Shown here piece after piece: positions 36,581 through 48,837 of a DNA stretch of 64,000 bases (its first letter is position 1; every line of letters begins with the position of its first letter). The DNA is taken from the NCBI RefSeq assembly GCF_024323335.1, contig NC_066584.1:422325319-422389318 (forward strand), written 5' to 3'. The notes below the pieces were generated by a model. It ran no database searches. It was not told the DNA's origin and saw only the letters and a list, made by a program, of their open reading frames with translations. The position numbers were made by a program, and so were the translations under genes. The DNA comes from Lathyrus oleraceus. Taxonomy: Eukaryota; Streptophyta; Magnoliopsida; Fabales; Fabaceae.

Positions 36581-37964
36581 TTAGGAGAAGTATTTCTTGA
36601 CTGCATTCGAATTCACAGGACAAGTGAAATCCTCCCCATCCATAGTTGTAAGTATCAATGCACCGACTGAAAAGGCTCTCTTAACAACATATGGACCTTC
36701 ATAGTTTGGAGTCCACTTGCCCCTGGAATCGGGCGCGAAAGACAAGACTTTCTTGAGAACAAGGTCACCTTCTCGGAACACACGAGGCTTGACCTTCTTA
36801 TCAAAGGCTCTCTTCATCCTTTGTTGATATAATTGACCATGGCACATGGCAATCAATCTCTTCTCTTCTATCAAATTCAGCTGGTCATAGCGACTCTGAA
36901 CCCATTCAGCATCAGTCAACTTGGCTTCCATCAAGACTCTCATTGACGGGAACTCCACCTCTACTAGGAGCACAACCTCCATGCCGTAAACAAGGGAAAA
37001 AGGGGTTGCCCCTGTTGAAGTGCGGACGGATGTACGATATCCATGTAAAGGAAATGGCAGCATCTCATGCCAATCTTTGTACGTAACAACCATCTTCTAG
37101 ATAATTTTCTTGATATTCTTATTAGTAGCTTCAACAACCCCATTCATCTTGGGTCTGTAAGGAGAAGAATTATGGTGCGCAATCTTGAAATCACTACACA
37201 ACTCTTTCATTATTCTGTTGTTCAAGTTTGATCCATTATCAATAATGATCATATCTGGCACACCATAACAGCATATGAGTTGATTCTTGATAAACTTCAC
37301 AACCACCTGCCTGGTCACATTTGCATATGATGTTGCTTCAACCCACTTAGTGAAGTAATCAATTGCTACGAGAATAAATTTGTGACCATTAGACGCTTTT
37401 GGCTCTATCATGCCAATCATGTCAATTCCCCACATAGAGAAAGGCCATGGTGATGAAATCACATTCAGAAGTGTCGGGGGAATATAAATCTTATCCGCGT
37501 AAATCTGACACTTATGGCAATTTCTTCACATATCTGCAGTAGTCAGACTCCATTGTCAGCCAATAGTAGCCTGCTCTCAACATCTTTCTAGCCATGGCAT
37601 GTCCATTGGAATGTGTACCAAATGAACCCTCATAGACCTCAGTCATTAACAGGCCTGCTTCGTGTCTATCCACGCATCTGAGCAGCACCATGTCAAAATT
37701 TCTCTTATAAAGCACATCACCATTGAGGTAGAAACTGCCTGATAATCTCCTCAAAGTCTTTCTATCTTTCACAGATGCCCCAGGCGGGTAAACCTGGCTC
37801 TGAAGGAAACACTTGATATCATAATACCACGGCTTATCATCTTTCACTTCTTCTAATGCGAATACATGAGCTGGTCTATCCAAGCGCATCACAGTGATAT
37901 TGGGGACTTCATTCCAAAGTCTGACTACAATCATTGAAGCAAGCGTAGCGAGAGCATCTGCCAT
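36581..37964 (-). pseudogene. Ogre A integrase, with frameshift and a stop
   Basis: Integrase of the gypsy type. The region from 37964 starts with the end of the second RNase H (MADALATLASM) and a linker. The HHCC zinc finger lies at about 37640-37500, where a one-base insertion near 37515 throws the frame; its two Cys are read only in the shifted frame. The catalytic core has D (WGIDMIG), D (IDNGSN) and E (GVVEATNKNIKK), all present. A TAG at 37097-37099 interrupts just after the core. The C-terminal part (YRTSVRTSTGATPFSLVYGM, then GKWTPNYEGPYVVK) runs to 36581. No chromodomain is seen, as expected for Tat/Ogre. Confidence 0.9.
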
Positions 37965-37976
37965 CCGATTCTCATC

Positions 37977-38408
37977 TCAAGGAATATGATGGAAGTCAAC
38001 CTCAGTAAAAAACATTGAAATCCTCCTCACATAATCCCTATATGGAATGAGGCCAGGATGATTCGTTTCCCATTCACCCTTAATTTGATTAACAACGAGG
38101 GCCGAATCACCATAAACATCAAGATGTTTGATCCTAAGATCAATGCACTCTTCCAATCCCATAATACAGGCCTCATATTCAGCCATATTATTCGTACATT
38201 TGAAAGTTAGCCTTGCTGTAAAAGGAAAATGTATGCCCTGAGGAGTGATAATCACTGCCCCAATACCATTTCCATATTGATTTACAACGCCATCAAACAC
38301 CATACTCCATCTGGAACCAAGCTCTGGCCCTTCATCGAGTGTAGGTTCGTCACAATCTTTCATTTTCAAATAAAGAATCTCCTCATCTGGGAAGTCATAC
38401 TGAACTGA
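37977..38408 (-). pseudogene. Ogre A second (archaeal-type) RNase H
   Basis: A domain found between RNase H and integrase only in Tat-lineage elements. The acidic residues are visible in WSMVFDG, NMAEYEA, VYGDSALV and ENRMADALA. It is bounded by in-frame stops: TAG at 38409-38411 before it and TGA at 37977-37979 inside its last segment, with the frame otherwise continuous into the integrase region. Confidence 0.88.
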
Positions 38409-40044
38409 CTAATAGTCCTCGATTGGTTGATGTGCCAAGTGATTAGCCAAGATACTACCTTTAATAGCTTTCTGAGCCCGATACTCAATGTCATATTCAG
38501 ATAACAACATCTGCCAACGGGCAGACCTCCCAGTTAAAGCATGCTTCTCAAAGATATACTTGATTGGATCCATTTTGGATATCAACCAAGTCGTATGATT
38601 CAACATATACTGGCGTAAGCGCTTAGCAGCCCATGCCAAAACACAGCATGTCTTCTCAAGCATTGAGTATCGAGACTCACAACCAGTAAACTTCTTACTC
38701 AAGTAGTAGATGGCATACTCTTTCTTTCCTGATTCGTCTTGCTGACCAAGGACACAACCCATTGAGTCTTCAAGAACTGTCAGATACATAATCAATGGTC
38801 TCCCTTCAACAGGTGGAGACAGAATCGGAGGCTCATATAAATACTCATTAATGCGGTCAAAATCTTTTTGGCAATCCTCGGTCCAGTCATGAGACTGATC
38901 TTTCCGGAGGAGCTTGAATATTGGCGCACATGTGGCAGTCATGTGGGATATGAATTTGGAAATGTAATTCAAGAGGCCAAGAAAACCTCGGACTTGCTTC
39001 ACAGTTTTGGGCGCAAGCATCTCTTATATTGCTTTGACCTTTGCAGGATCAACCTCAATACCTCTTTCGCTGACAATGAAGCCCAATAACTTGCCGGAAT
39101 GGACTCCAAGTGTACACTTGTTGGGATTTAGACGAAGCTTGTACTTCCTCAAACGCTGAAAAAGCTTCAACAGGTGCTCTACATGTTCAACTTCCGTTCT
39201 TGACCTAGAAATCATATCATCAACATATACCTCGATCTCCTTATGCATCATATCATGAAACAAGGTAGTCATAGCTCGTTGATACGTGGCTCCGGCGTTC
39301 TTCAAACCGAAGGGCATCACTCGATAACAGAATGTTCCCTAAGGTGTGATGAATGTTGTCTTCTCCATATCCTCGGGTGCCATTTTGATCTGATTATATC
39401 CGGAAAATCCGTCCATAAATGAGAAGACCTTGAATTTAGCTGTATTATCTACCAGCATATCAATATGTGATAGAGGGAAATCATCTTTCGGGCTAACTTT
39501 ATTCAAGTCTCTATAGTCCACACACATCCGGACTTTTCCATCTTTCCTAGGCACAGGCGCAATATTGGCCACCCATTGAGGATATGTAGAAGTCACCAGA
39601 AACCCCGCATCAATTTGCTTTTGAACTTCCTCTTTGATTTTTACTGCCATATCGGGATGAGTTCTTCTGAGCTTCTGCTTCACAGGCACGTACCCAGGCT
39701 TTAAAGGCAGGAAATATTGCACGATATCAGTATCTAGACCAGGCATATCTTCATATGACCAGGAAAAGACGACAACATATTCTCGTAGCAACTCAATCAA
39801 CCCCTTCTTAACAGACTCTTCCAGGAGTGCCCCAATCTTCACTTCTTGCACACAATCTTCAGACCCCAAATTGACAATTTCCAGATTCTCAAGTTGCGGC
39901 TGAATGACCTTCTCTTCATGCTCAAGTAGACGGGTAATCTCGTCAGGAATCTCTTCAACATCATCTTCTTCCGCCTCAAATACAGGGAATTCAAAGTTGG
40001 GAGATGGCGTTGGATCATTATGTTCAATGGGTTTGATTAACCTG
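38409..40044 (-). pseudogene. Ogre A reverse transcriptase and first RNase H
   Basis: RT begins after a protease-RT linker (PIEHNDPTPSPNFEFPVF near 40030). Motifs: WVANIAPVPRKDGKVRMCVD, FMDGFSGYNQIKM with the first catalytic Asp (codon 39413-39411), MPFGLKNAGATYQRAM and YVDD with both Asp (near 39221). RNase H follows (GCVLGQQDESGKKEYAIYYL, LEKTCCVLAWAAKRLRQYM). In-frame stops are TAG at 39339-39341 and TAA at 39024-39026. Sequence right of 40044 is LTR F, so the apparent open frame starting at 40079 begins in LTR F. Confidence 0.92.
40040..40044 (-). other. left target-site copy of LTR F, containing an intron acceptor
   Basis: ACCTG reads CAGGT on the minus strand. It is duplicated at 49681-49685. 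The CAG|GT is Ogre A's predicted 3' splice site, so the insertion left two copies of it. Confidence 0.75.
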
Positions 40045-43000
40045 TGTAGCACCTCAAATTTGCACCCCCATTCATGCATTCATTTCATTTTTTAGGTCAT
40101 ATATCATTACATATTGCATTGCATCATGGCAATCCAGCATTGGTCAAGGTTCATTTTGAAGCAATTTTGCCAAGTGGTAGAGGTCCAAAGTCATCAGTGC
40201 ATGTCCAGGTCATCTGAGGACCATATGATCAACTGTACAGTCAATTGAAGGCTTTGGGGTGGAGAAATGGTTTGAGACACTTCATTCATGTCCAAAAGAG
40301 TTTCATTCATCATATCAAACATCTACATTGAAGAATTTGAAGTCAAATTAAAAGTTTCCAAAAATGGAAAGTGACCTGTAATTTCAAATTTCCAAAAATG
40401 GCAAGTTTTTAGACCACATTCAACTTGACTTTCCAACACCAAATAAGCTTCAAATGAATTTTTGGTCAACGTGAAAGTTGAAGATCTTTCTCTACCATTT
40501 CCAAAAAGTCCAAGATCATGAGCATCTGATGAATGGTTGAGAAGTTATGAGCAAATGATCACCAAGTATACATGAAACTTCAAAAAGCCATATCTTTTGA
40601 TTCAAAACTCCAAATTTAGTCATTCTTTTTGCACAATGCATGTCATGACCTATATTTTCCAAATCCATCATGGCATTGCATGAAATAATATCACATGACC
40701 ATTGGTGCATACATGTGCTTTTTGGAGGGAAAATCCATAATTTGAAATTGGTTGATGCTACAAGCTTTTTGATCATTCCATCATGTTCATAAATTGATTT
40801 TAAGTGGATTGGAACCATGCATGTGCACTGCTCACGTGCATTTTCACCATGCAAGGGTGCATTTGCTAATTTTGCATCACACCTCTTTCCTCATTAACTT
40901 CTCATTAGCCATTGCTAATTTGGATTAGCATGATAATTAACACAGCATATAAAAGGTTAATCATAACAGAATTTCTCATTTTTCACACATTCTAGATCTA
41001 GCTTCAAGTTTCCCTCCATTTTTTCTTTCAATCCAAATTTGAAAATTCTCCACATAGCACATGAGTTTTATTGCATAATCGTGTTCAGCAAGTGTTATTG
41101 ATGAAGGATCAAGCTCTGGATTGAAGATTTTGGCCAAGATTTGTGCATATTCCATACATGAACATGAAGATGGAAGTTACAAGTTGAGCTAGATCCAGAC
41201 CAATTCAAGCATCAATTCATATTCAAAGCTTCATATCAAGAGTGGAGAAGGAGATTTGGAGGTTTTGGAGGCTTGATTACAAGATTTTGGTCACTGCAAG
41301 TTCAGGTTGGTTAAATTTCGCATCTCTTAATTCTTCAAATCATTGCCATGCTTAGATAAGTCTCATCATACTGAGAATTCTGGTGGTTATAGAATTGAAT
41401 TTGGTTGAGATTTGGTTGAGATATGTGGATTTTAATTTTTGAACATGAAAAATGTTTCTGCTCGATTCGCCTTGCTCATGATGATTTAGACTTAGTTGAT
41501 GATAGATCCATGTTCTACACTTCATGAGCTTTCGATTGATGTATGCTTTGCATGTTTCTGGAACTTTTTTTGTTGAAGTTCATCGCCTCCGCCGCGGGTT
41601 TGGTCGGAGAAGACGATCGGAATCACTATTCCGGCCGTCTGTTATAAATGCTAGGGCTTACCTGTGCGCTGCCACGCGAGCATCCTGCTGTCCAGATGAT
41701 AGGCCAGGATTCCTTTGACTTGTCCACATGTGCTTGGACTGCTGACTAGGCTGCCACTTCAATTAGTGAAGTGCAGCGTTTGGGCTTGTACCTCGCTTCG
41801 ATTCCCAGCAAATGCATTTTAATTTCCTTTTGATTTCCTTAGTCCAAACGACTGCGTTTTGGTGTGCCCTTGGTTCGATCCCTGTAGGTGGCATTGTCCA
41901 TTTTAATTCATCTTTTTCACATTATTTTTTCAACATTATTTCATTTTGTTCATGTAATTTCTACAATTCACAAAAAATAGCAAATTAATCCAAATCACTT
42001 CCATTTTTTTCTACATGTTCATCTTGATGTCTATTATTTTGTGGTGGTGATTTCATGATTTTATCATCTCTGGATTTTTAGTTGTGGACTGTTATTTGAA
42101 CATGTATGCAAATGTGACATGTTGTACCAATCTTTTGTGAAATGCTCATACATTGGCCAATTGCTTTGAAATTTGGTATGCTGATTCCTAACATGTTGCT
42201 TGATATTTGAGGCTTGGTTGTGCATTTTTATCATTTTCCATCTCTGTTTTAGGCCCATGAACTTAGGGTGTGACAATGTGTGTCACACATTTTGATGTTG
42301 GTCTTGTTCATTTTTATATCCATGTCAATTGAGCTTCTCTGATTCCAATTTTTTTCATGATGCTTGTGTTTAACATGTGGTGTGCACATATTTTTTTACA
42401 TCATCATTGGACTCATTTCTGTTTTAATATGGATTTTTTATGTTTGATATCCAATTGTGATCACCATTGTGTGCATTTGCTTTATCTTGCTTACTTGAAG
42501 CCCTTGCCTTTGGATTTAAGTTTGATCCTTTTTAGGACATGTTCTTACTTGAATAAATATGGTTCATGTTGAATAGTGGCTGTTGTTTTGACATTTTGCT
42601 TTGCCTTTGACCCTAGTTTTGGTACTAGTGGTTTGTACTCATCTTTTGAGCTTTGTATTTCAGGTTCAAGCTATTAGCTCTAGTGGTTGATGCAATCTTA
42701 TGACTTGAGATGCAAATTTGCTTTGTCCACTAACCTTTGTTGTGTTGTAGGTCCCTTGGTGATGAACTCACTTGAGTTGTTGACTTGCCTTGTGAACCTA
42801 TTGGTTGTAACATTGTTGACTGTCTGTTTGATTTGTCTGAATGTGAATATTGACTTGTTTGACTTTCTTACAGGTACATTAGTCGCTTTAGCTCATTGCT
42901 TGAGCTTTGCTTTGCTTGTGGTTGGCATACCACCTAGGTAATCATCCTCTAACTCCATGTAGTCTGGCAGCCCTGTCGTTTCTTTTGGCAGGCATTTGGC

Positions 43001-43365
43001 TGAAGTCCTCCTTAAGAGGCAATGACTATGTTTGTTTACTCATTGTGCCATGTTACTTAAGTCCTACTAAGTGAAGAGGCAATTGGAAGATAGAAGGGAT
43101 TAGCAATCAATCCCCTGCTAATCGTTTGAGTCGTTCATTAAGCTCGCACTATGTGCTGATGCTCTTGAACCTAACCCAAGATCCTTGTATATAGAGTCAG
43201 TCAAGTGGAGTAGGGTCCCTCATTCTGGATCCCCACGCCTTCATTGATTCAAGCTCACCCAGGCCCGGGTTAAGAGCTATGAGGTCTTATCCTCATTACC
43301 TTTCATCTGCTCACCCTGACGGTCAACGTCAGTGGTTAAGAGCCCTCACATACCCCTACAATTGG

Positions 43366-43449
43366 CTTGTTTGTCGAGGTTGATATGACCCCTTGACAAA
43401 AGCTCGACTTGTTTGTCGAGGTTGATATGACCCCTTGACTAAAGCCTCA
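43366..43449 (+). repeat. 42-bp tandem duplication in LTR F
   Basis: Two copies of CTTGTTTGTCGAGG...ATGACCCCTTGAC start at 43366 and 43408. LTR G has a single copy near 45063-45110. Confidence 0.85.
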
Positions 43450-43767
43450 CCCTTGATGTTTGAGCCCCTTGTTGGTGTGTTTATTTCATGTTATATGTTT
43501 TTCTGTGGTGTGATTGTATCCCCATAGGATTGCTAGACTTCGTATAGTCTCTCATTTGCATGTCAATTAAGGTAGCACGGTTCCTTCGTATAGGACTTCC
43601 TTTCTTGTGTGAGCATCCTAAAACACAAACCAACTTTGTCTTCCCTTAAGGACACGTTAACTCCTTCTACTACAGGTGAGTAAGTCTCCCAAGGTCGAGC
43701 ATCCGGTAGATTGCGTAGTAACGTTGTTCATCTAAAAAACACAAAACAAACAGAAATAGTTTAGCCG

Positions 43768-43810
43768 AACTACGACAACTCTGATTCTCATGTCCAGATG
43801 AGATACGTAG
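43768..43810 (+). other. hairpin of the CTACG/CGTAG class, LTR F
   Basis: Arms CTACG...CGTAG with the inner pairing CTCAT/ATGAG around a short loop, in CTACGACAACTCTGATTCTC. It is one of seven such hairpins in F and G. Confidence 0.7.
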
Positions 43811-43876
43811 GCACTGTCGCAGCCTGAAAAATACAGTGGTGCGAAAAAAACAACCGGCGAGAAAGAAATGACAGAA

Positions 43877-43885
43877 GAGTCGCCA
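43877..43885 (-). other. primer-site-like 9-mer inside LTR G
   Basis: GAGTCGCCA, the complement of TGGCGACTC. It sits inside a solo LTR whose ends are fixed by a target-site duplication, so it is not the functional PBS of this copy. Confidence 0.75.
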
Positions 43886-44317
43886 CCGTGCGTTATTTAT
43901 CCCAAAGGAGGGAAAGGAAACGCTCGAAGTAAACCTGGAGAAAGGAAAGGAAAAGACAAGGTCTCGCAACCAAATCTTGGGTTTGGGAGTCGATTATGCG
44001 AAGAGAAGGTATTAGCACCCCTACGCATCCGTAGTACTCTACGGGATCCACTCTTGTTGTTTCTTGTCTAAAGGGTGTGTGTTTATCTAATGTACTATTT
44101 ACTAAAAGAAAGGGTCAAAGAAAATGACTCGCACGGATGTCGCATCCATTGCATACGTATCTCATCTGAATATGAGAATCAGAGTCTTCGTAGCTCGGGT
44201 ACCTATGGGTTAAGGATAAGTGTGCTCGCTAAGACGTTGCGTCTTATGCCTACGTATCTCATCGGGAATGAGAATCAGAGCAAAACGTAGTTCAACTAAC
44301 TACGGGAACAAAGGTCT

Positions 44318-44395
44318 CGATTGCAACTAGGGCAAGAGAAAGGGAATGTCTCGATCGCAACGAGGGCGAGAGAAAGGATCGCAACAAGGGCGAAA
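44318..44395 (-). repeat. short tandem repeat GATCGCAACGAGGGCGAGAG in LTR G
   Basis: Three diverged copies of (GATYGCAAC)(A/G)AGGGC(A/G)A(A/G)AG follow one another. Two matching copies are in LTR F at 48893-48955. Confidence 0.7.
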
Positions 44396-44539
44396 GCAAA
44401 CAAGGATTAGTTGTTAGTCGTTAGTCAAACTCGGCAAGACATCGCATCTTGTGCCTACGTATCTCATCTGAACATGAGAATCAGAGTTGCCGTAGTTCGG
44501 CTCACGCACGCCGAAACAAAACAAAACACAAAAGGCAAA

Positions 44540-44700
44540 CATGGAACCCGAATGCCAATCGCTGGACTTACATCAGCTTCCGAACCAAACAAACCCACAC
44601 TGGAAACCAGATGCCACTTGATGGACTCATATCGGACTCCAAGCACTCAACAATAGGATACGGAATGCCAATGGCTGGGCTTACATCCATATCCTAACAC
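44540..44700 (-). repeat. ~55-bp tandem repeat in LTR G
   Basis: Three diverged copies of a unit with AATGCCAATCGCTGGACTTACATC. LTR F has three copies in the other orientation at 49005-49155 (GATGTAAGACCAGCGATTGG). Confidence 0.7.
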
Positions 44701-47700
44701 ACACAAAAAGCAACAAGTTACTAAGGAGTCGGGAACTCGAGCCTAGCAACTGTCAAGCAAAACACACGCAAAAAAAAGAAAAGGGTGCTCGGAGAGATCT
44801 CGCACGATCTTCTGCCTACGTACCTCATCTGGTATGAGAATCAGGGCGACGTAGTTCCCCTACGGAGGGAAAAAGGACTAGCCTAACCAGATGACAGAGG
44901 GAGACACAACACTAGGGAGACTACGACTCGAGCCTAGATGTCGTCATGCAAAATCATCCCTAAGTTAAGGTTTCTAGCTAAATTGCACAGGAAGCAAGTC
45001 AAACAAACACACAAGCACAGGTAGCACACACTATATGCAAACAATGGGCTCAATCAAGGTTAGGTTTTAGTCAAGGGGTCATATCAACCTCAACAAACAA
45101 ACCACTGTAACTGGGTAGTGTTAGCTCTTAACCTTGCCATTGAGGGGCTAAGGTGAAGCAGATGAAAGGTGAGTGAAGATAAGACTTCACAGCTCTTATC
45201 CCTGGCCTGGGAGAGCTTAAGACAAGAATGTGTGGGTTCAGAAAGGGGGAACCCTTCTACACATTTGAAACTGACTCAACTGTATAATTGTACAAGATCT
45301 TGGGTTTGTATCTACAATGCATCAACACAGTAGTGTGAGCAAAGCAGATGACACACAGAATAGCAGGGGATAGATTGCATATCCCTTGGGTTCTGCCAAT
45401 TGCCTCTTCACTTAGGAGGTCTTTGACTCTATACAAGGACAAATTGTAAACAATCACAAAAATGCCTCTTAAGGAGGACTTCAGACAGTTGCCTGGCCAA
45501 GTAACAGGCCAGGTCTTCCAGACTACATGAAGATAAAAAAATATACCTCAATGCAAATTGCTCTTAAGCAAAGCAAAGCAAAGTTCACAAGGAACTAAAA
45601 GCAACTAAAGGTACCTGAAACTAGTCAAACAGAATCAGTACACAACTCAAAGTTAAAGCAAAATGAGATAGAAATCAACAGTCAACACAGTCAGTTAACT
45701 GTGCAATGCATAAGGCTCAAGCATATGAGCCAAGCAAGCTACAAAACAAACAAGTTAGTCATGATAATCAAATCAAACTCATTCAACTTGTATAAGTTTC
45801 TTTGGGTATTTGTTGGTTAACCTGAAAACATGAACTCAAACATGAGCAACAAGACCACTAGGACAAGCCTAGGGTCAAAAGGAGATGAGAAAGTCAAAAC
45901 AGCAAGTGAAATCCAATCAAAATCATATTCAAACAGTCAAGAAGCAAACTTAAGTGGTTCCATGTTCATATCATTCATCATCCTGATTTCATAAGTAAAT
46001 TAGGTCAAAGCATGGCATATGGAAGCTCATAGAAGTCAACAACAAGACTCAATTCAAAACCAATCATAAACATTCCAAAAAATCATCAAATAAATCATGA
46101 TCAAACACAACCCATAGCATGGTAAGCATGTCAAATTTTAACTCATTTGGACAAGTAGAAGGTGGTCAATGAAAATCAGAAAGGCAAGGTAATTCAAAAC
46201 ATGCTCAAAGAAGTCAACCAAACATGCATCAACTTGAAAAAATCATAAATCAGTGATAGCATATGAGAAATGAATGGGATCAAAACCATGACAAATATTA
46301 AGATGTCTACTAATCACATATCAAATTTCATGTCCATCCAATAAAGTATGAGAATTTCACTAATGAAATGGGAACATGTGTCACAAAACGTCAACATAAG
46401 ACCAAACAGGGGAGAAAAATCTCAAACAATTAGGAAATGCCACAAACAATTCCAAGAAAAATCACATGTAAACTAGACATACATAAGTTCAATCATGCAA
46501 AAAATCCAAATCAATTTGAGGTCAAGAAGCACGGTATTGAAAATCATGAAGTTGCACATCAATGGTGTGACACAAATTGTCACACCCGAATTCAAAAAAT
46601 CATAACTCACAAACCAGAGATTATAAATTCACAAACTCTATACCAAAATCACCATGAATGTGTCTAGTTTAAGCACAAAAAATTTCAAAGCCATTGGATA
46701 AAGCATCATCATTTCACAAATGTTTTGGCAAAGTGTACAAAATATGAGCACATGTCACAAACCCTAGCACCATTTCAAAACCCTTCATCCAAAAATTCTG
46801 TAAAAATCATGATTAAAAACTAGAGGTTGAGATGAACATTTGGCAAAAAATCTCATTAATTTTGGATTAGAAATGAGTGTGTTATGATTTTTGGAAGTTT
46901 GTGGAACAAAATGAAATAATAATTGAAGAAATAATGGATTAAATAATCAAATAAATAAGGCCGTGGCATATTTGTAATTCTGGTGAAGTGTTAGTGAAAC
47001 GCGGCGTTTGGGAAAGGAGAACGAAATGTTGTGATTGGCCCATGCTAATAAAACAGTGTTAAGCTCATGCAAAACACGTGAAACAAGTTCTGGGCAGCAT
47101 GAACATTAGGGTTTCGCTGCTACTGTACATTCATCTTCATCATCAATCATGGAAAAAATTTTGGCCCAGAAATGGAAATTAAATACATCAATAGGACCAG
47201 CAAACATCAGGCATCAATAAACCAACATTCATTTTCATGGAATCGGGCTACACAGCAAGCATTAAACCAAAACTCATTTGAACATCAACTTTCAACTTCA
47301 CATTTCTCCCTAATTACTTAACCATTTTTAAAACCACAACTACCATTGAACTCAGCATACAAAGACCTAGCTAATGCATATCATAGTTTAGTAAATAGTG
47401 AAATTCGAAAACTCACCAAATCTGAGGAACAAATGCAATGCAGTGGTTGTTTGGCCTCAAATGCTCGAAACAAGTGTCCTACTAACTTCCAAAAGTTGAA
47501 TGGAGAAAAGATTTTAGCTCAAGAATGTTCAAGGAAGCTCAAAACACGATCTGCCATTGGAGTGTTCTTGAATGACAGCTGAAGATTTCTTGCTCACAGT
47601 TGGGAAACAAGGCTTCCAATGAGCTCAAGAATGATGATATATGGTGCAGCAACCAACCAAGGCTCGAGTTCTTGCAGGTTTTTGGAGAAAAGTTCTAAAA

Positions 47701-48837
47701 TGCAAAATGAAGGTTTTTGAGAATATGAGATTTTCTGTTGGTGAATGAGGCTTCCAGGGTTTCTTCTGCAGAAAATGAAGAATATATACTGTGTTTTAGT
47801 GTCCTTAAGCTTGGTTAGTTATGTGGTAATTGGATTTTTGTAATTGGAGGTGTTTTGGTTAATTTGTCAATTTTCACTCAAATGGCAAGGTCTGTGGTTA
47901 CAGTTGCGAAAGTGGGCCTTGTACACACTCCAAATATGATTTCTTAGCAATTTCAATTGGCAAAATATATTGGAAAGGCTTAACTTGCAAAATCACTTTT
48001 TCACCTCACTTGAAATAATTCAAGTCACTTCAAAAAGTGTCATTTTGATTGGTGAGTTTTTGGTAAATTGTGATGACATAATTGGAAAGAGGGCATCAAA
48101 TGTGACTTGTAGCAAAAAACCCCACCCAATTTGGCCAAATGGTTTGGAAGATATGCCACTTTGAAGTTCAAAAATATTTGAGAATGATTTGATCATAACT
48201 TTCCAACCATTCATGGGAATTGAGTGTTCTTGGACTTTTTGAAAATGGGAGAACAAAATCTTCAACTTTCATGTTGGGAAAAAATTCATTTGAAGCTTGT
48301 ATCATGATGTAATTTTGAGGATCAAGACTTTCCATTTTTGGCAAATTCCAATTACAGGTCAACTTTCTATTTTTGGAAATTTCTTGTTTGACTTCAAATT
48401 CTTCCATGATGATGTTTGACATGTTATATAAGGACTATATGGACATGAATGAACCCCTTCAAACCATTTCCCACCTTGAAATCCATAAAATCAGGCACAG
48501 TTGACCACAGTTGACCATGGTTGACCTTTTAGGGTTTCTGGTGAACTGAGCCATGACTGATGACTTCTGGGCACCCAATCTTTGACCAAAACACTTCAAA
48601 AGGACCCCTAGGTCCTGTGAACATGTTGGACCAACCCTAGGGCCTTGCCTCAAAGGAAAATGCACTGACTTGCTTGATTGACTGATCTCCTGACCAGTTT
48701 GACCTAATTCTTCTGAATGGCTTGCACTTGGGCAAAAGGGACAATGCAATGTTATGCAGTGGACTATGTTAATGTTATGACCTAATATGAGAATGTATGT
48801 ACAAAGGGTAGGTGCAAATTTGAGGTGCTACAGGCAC

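Larger units (their letters stand above)
44130..44860 (-). repeat. alternating hairpin array in LTR G
   Basis: Two hairpin types alternate. Type 1: CTACGTATCTCAT...ATGAG...CGTAG near 44152-44197, 44249-44292, 44454-44498 and 44815-44856. Type 2: GGATG-TCG-CATCC (44135-44147), TAAGACG-TTG-CGTCTTA (44230-44246), CAAGA...TCTTG (44435-44451), AGATC...GATCT (near 44795-44812). The array lies 0.3-1 kb from the LTR's 3' end. Confidence 0.75.
43815..48832 (-). mobile_element. solo LTR G (Ogre family Y), minus orientation, inside LTR F
   Basis: 5018 bp, starting TGTCGCAGCC and ending GAGGTGCTACA on the plus strand, with TG/CA ends and the duplication GGCAC at 43810-43814 and 48833-48837. It is homologous to F along its whole length but in the opposite orientation. 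The primer-site-like GAGTCGCCA is at 43877-43885, 62 bp from the end. No internal element sequence is present, so it is a solo LTR. Apparent ORFs such as 43868-44071 are chance frames. Confidence 0.92.

Noticed and set aside
44449..44697. Overlapping short ORFs with repeated LRISSEHENQS-like peptides
   Set aside because: They are translations of the noncoding hairpin and tandem repeats of LTR G; frames change between repeats.
44130..44860. CRISPR-like spacing of repeats
   Set aside because: Plant LTR context, diverged repeats and hairpins without regular unique spacers.
43815..48832. G taken as a complete retrotransposon
   Set aside because: It is homologous over its whole length to LTR F only and holds no gag or pol; a solo LTR explains it.
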